A DNA stretch of 7,060 bases from Syntrophobacter sp. DG_60. GTDB taxonomy: Bacteria > Desulfobacterota > Desulfofervidia > Desulfofervidales > DG-60. A program made the position numbers and the translations under genes. The stretch spans positions 1-7,060 of the forward strand of contig LJNA01000126.1 in assembly GCA_001304365.1 (NCBI GenBank), read 5' to 3'. The notes beneath the pieces were generated by a model. That model was not told the origin of the DNA. It saw only the letters and a list, made by a program, of their open reading frames with translations, and ran no database searches. Of this stretch, positions 6,057 to 7,060 are shown piece after piece (positions within the stretch are counted from its first letter, which is position 1; each line of letters starts with the position of its first letter).

Positions 6057-6392
6057 TCATTTTCCAAATAGCTGCCGTAAGGAAAAAAATATAATAGCTA
6101 GGCTTAATAATAATCCCAACACACTGAATGGGCATACAGGCCAGCCTTTCTGGGCAAAGGGATTTAAACCCTTTATTAAGGCTATAGTAGCAAAGATGGA
6201 TACAAGGCTGGCAAAGATTGTTCCAAAGATTAAGGCATATCTTAATTGTCTTAGCCCCAGGAAAAACAGGCCTAACCATATAAAACACATAAGATAGACA
6301 AAAATAGGGGCACCCTTTTTCAAAACAATGGGCATGAAAATAATGGCCAAGGCAGGTATAATAGCCGCTATAAGCATTAGTATTAATACCAC
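6057..6392 (-). CDS. Small four-helix membrane protein, unrecognised
   Basis: I do not recognise a family. The 111-aa protein is almost entirely hydrophobic, with four predicted membrane helices at about 2-23, 28-48, 53-74 and 87-107, short basic loops (KKG, RQLR) and a conserved-looking turn KGLNPFAQKGWPVCPF (74-89). I chose the GTG at 6392 because a G-run (6399-6404 on this strand) sits six bases before it as a ribosome-binding site. An internal ATG at 6377 would remove five residues and also leave four helices. The gene ends 12 bases before the PAP2 phosphatase gene on the same strand, so it may be a membrane partner of that enzyme. A hairpin stands directly upstream of its ribosome-binding site. 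A second, longer reading frame over the same bases (6034-6414) is Cys-rich and unpatterned and is taken as a shadow. Confidence 0.72.
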   Translation of the reverse strand: MVLILMLIAAIIPALAIIFMPIVLKKGAPIFVYLMCFIWLGLFFLGLRQLRYALIFGTIFASLVSIFATIALIKGLNPFAQKGWPVCPFSVLGLLLSLAIIFFSLRQLFGK

Positions 6393-6398
6393 TTAATA

Positions 6399-6404
6399 CC
6401 CCCC
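6399..6404 (-). promoter_or_regulatory. G-run ribosome-binding site for the small membrane protein
   Basis: Six Gs on the minus strand, six bases before the GTG at 6392. It is an unusual Shine-Dalgarno (no A), but it is the only purine-rich site near a start in this frame and decides the choice of GTG. It begins two bases after the end of a 32-base hairpin. Confidence 0.4.
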
Positions 6405-6405
6405 A

Positions 6406-6437
6406 TCTGCTCAAAATTCTGTAGAATTTTAAGCAGA
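6406..6437 (-). promoter_or_regulatory. Hairpin just before the small membrane protein gene
   Basis: Bases 6406-6419 pair with 6424-6437: thirteen pairs, one C/A mismatch (6412/6431) and a four-base loop (6420-6423). Read on the minus strand it is followed by the G-run ribosome-binding site, not by Ts, so it is not a standard terminator of the upstream methyltransferase gene. It could affect access to the ribosome-binding site or protect the 5' end of the phosphatase message. The pairing is seen directly; the role is a guess. Confidence 0.55.
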
Positions 6438-6438
6438 C

Positions 6439-6522
6439 ATTGAAAAATGGAAATTATAAAGTGCAAAATGCAAAATTATTTCCTTTGACCTAATCTTATC
6501 TTCCCATTTTGCATTTTTCAAT
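6439..6522. repeat. MITE-like element A, 84 bases, 11-base terminal inverted repeats
   Basis: The ends ATTGAAAAATG (6439-6449) and CATTTTTCAAT (6512-6522) are perfect inverted repeats. A second inner pair, GCAAAATG (6463-6470) and CATTTTGC (6505-6512), lines up with them except for a 13-base insertion on the left side. The element is AT-rich, has no coding potential and shows no clear target-site duplication. It contains a minus-strand TATAAT (6453-6458) that could serve the genes downstream. The arms are simple AT-rich sequence, so an element origin is likely but not certain. Confidence 0.5.
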
Positions 6523-6527
6523 TCTTG

Positions 6528-6624
6528 CCCCGTTAAGTAATTCCAAACTAACAAACCTCTCCATAAAAAGCAACTTCTTCAATAAAGAAGCAACAAATTG
6601 CTTGCCACCATGTACTTAACGGGG
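6528..6624. repeat. MITE-like element B, 97 bases, perfect 12-base terminal inverted repeats
   Basis: The ends CCCCGTTAAGTA (6528-6539) and TACTTAACGGGG (6613-6624) are perfect reverse complements, and their GC caps stand out from the AT-rich surroundings. The interior holds two competing hairpins (6574-6590 and 6588-6603). There is no transposase gene and no obvious target-site duplication. It lies five bases from element A. The shape fits a non-autonomous mobile element or a REP-like structured repeat. An integron attC site was considered and does not fit, because the core-site order is inverted. Confidence 0.65.
6568..6603. other. Two mutually exclusive hairpins inside element B
   Basis: CTTCTT (6574-6579) pairs with AAGAAG (6585-6590) around five bases. 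AAGCAA (6588-6593) pairs with TTGCTT (6598-6603) around four bases, sharing bases with the first. A further AAGCAA (6568-6573) could pair with the same TTGCTT to enclose the first hairpin. The three pairings cannot all form at once. Stems of six A/T-rich pairs are short, so their stability is modest. Confidence 0.45.
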
Positions 6625-6670
6625 TGAACATTTTGCAATCAATTACTCAAAATCCGAGGATATTAAGTAA

Positions 6671-7060
6671 TTACTTTTTCCCCATTATTATTGCTGTATC
6701 CCCATAGGTTTCAGGAATGGGATTATAAACAGTTATCTCTTTAAAACCAGCTTTGGTGAGCCAGCTCTTATATTCCTCAAAGCTATATACCCCTCCCTTT
6801 GGGTTCATTGCTAGCATCATTACCCTAAAAAGTAAGGAAAGGGGGGGACCAGTATGCTCATTGTTTACTAAAAAGTCATTAACTGCCACTCTCCCACCAG
6901 AAACTAATATTTTATAAGCTCTTTTAAACAGGTTCATATTGCCTGAAGTATCTTCATGATGACATATATTGCTTAAAATAACTAAATCAAAGCTTTCTTT
7001 TGGAAGCTCGGTATTTTTTATATCACCATCTATAAATGTCACTTTATAAGATTCTATTCC
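6671..7060 (-). CDS. SAM-dependent O-methyltransferase-like protein, 3' part only
   Basis: The C-terminal 129 or so residues of a class I methyltransferase. The frame stays open to the right window edge, so the start and the SAM-binding GxGxG motif lie outside; the GTG at 7040-7042 reads as an internal Val (ESYKVTFIDGDI). Visible parts are FIDGDI (the strand-2/3 region near SAM), FDLVILSNICHHED (strand 4 with the HH of small-molecule O-methyltransferases), LVSGGRVAVNDFLVN (strand 5), then TGPPLSLLFRVMML and the closing EEYKSWLTKAGFKEITVYNP. The wording resembles the Methyltransf_2 group (plant-type and bacterial pigment or polyketide O-methyltransferases). The acceptor is unknown. The gene is followed by 278 bases rich in repeats before the small membrane protein gene, so co-transcription with the phosphatase is possible but not shown. 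Confidence 0.88.
   Translation of the reverse strand, partial: GIESYKVTFIDGDIKNTELPKESFDLVILSNICHHEDTSGNMNLFKRAYKILVSGGRVAVNDFLVNNEHTGPPLSLLFRVMMLAMNPKGGVYSFEEYKSWLTKAGFKEITVYNPIPETYGDTAIIMGKK

Noticed and set aside
6034..6414. 126-aa reading frame on the minus strand
   Set aside because: It overlaps the four-helix protein and the phosphatase start in another frame, is Cys/Tyr-rich with no domain pattern, and has no usable ribosome-binding site.
6524..6610. Short peptide encoded across element B on the minus strand (MERFVSLELLNGARI...)
   Set aside because: It is about 20 residues long, runs through the inverted repeat end and has no ribosome-binding site, so it is a by-product of repeat sequence.
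6528..6624. Integron attC recombination site
   Set aside because: The ends contain GTTAAGT and ACTTAAC, which match the core words, but in the order GTTRRRY...RYYYAAC. A true attC runs RYYYAAC...GTTRRRY, and no integrase gene or cassette is present.
6533..6672. TTAAGTAATT direct repeat (6533-6542 and 6663-6672) as a target-site duplication
   Set aside because: The left copy lies inside the terminal repeat of element B rather than flanking it, and the right copy overlaps the methyltransferase stop codon; most likely chance in AT-rich DNA.

Overview
The window is AT-rich DNA from a bacterium. A periplasmic LolA-like protein with a Sec signal peptide points to a double-membrane (Gram-negative) cell. 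Lys/Ile/Glu-rich proteins and several kinds of small intergenic repeat would fit an environmental lineage, but nothing here fixes the phylum. No rRNA, tRNA, CRISPR array, integrase or transposase gene is visible.

Left part, plus strand (142-2871): a tight four-gene unit. It holds an unrecognised 93-aa Cys-containing protein, an ABC-2 type ATPase, its six-helix permease (8-bp overlap with the ATPase gene) and a secreted LolA-like protein (4-bp ATGA overlap with the permease gene). The likely theme is export of a substrate, with a lipid- or lipoprotein-binding partner in the periplasm.

Middle, plus strand (2943-3583): a two-gene module of a 76-aa partner protein with an internal sequence repeat and a MNT/AbiEii-like nucleotidyltransferase. 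The nucleotidyltransferase is broken. Its GG and DID catalytic motifs lie in one frame and its C-terminal half in another, with residues apparently missing at the join. The partner gene looks intact, so this is probably a decaying toxin-antitoxin-like or defence-like pair.

Right part, minus strand (7060 down to 3684): in transcription order, the 3' part of an O-methyltransferase-like gene cut by the window edge, a repeat-filled gap, a 111-aa four-helix membrane protein, a PAP2 (inositolphosphotransferase-type) membrane phosphatase, a second repeat-filled gap, and a C45/AAT-like Ntn hydrolase. The phosphatase and the hydrolase could both act on lipids or amides, but no shared pathway is shown.

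The most unusual non-coding content is in the two minus-strand gaps. One holds a composite repeat at 5057-5216 (a large inverted repeat built from CAGAG units, flanked by ATCTGTGT direct repeats). The other holds two adjacent MITE-like elements with perfect terminal inverted repeats (6439-6522 and 6528-6624), next to a strong hairpin just before the ribosome-binding site of the small membrane protein gene. I found no clear evidence of a wholly new system. The best leads are the broken nucleotidyltransferase with its intact partner, the repeats, and the exporter unit with its unknown first gene.
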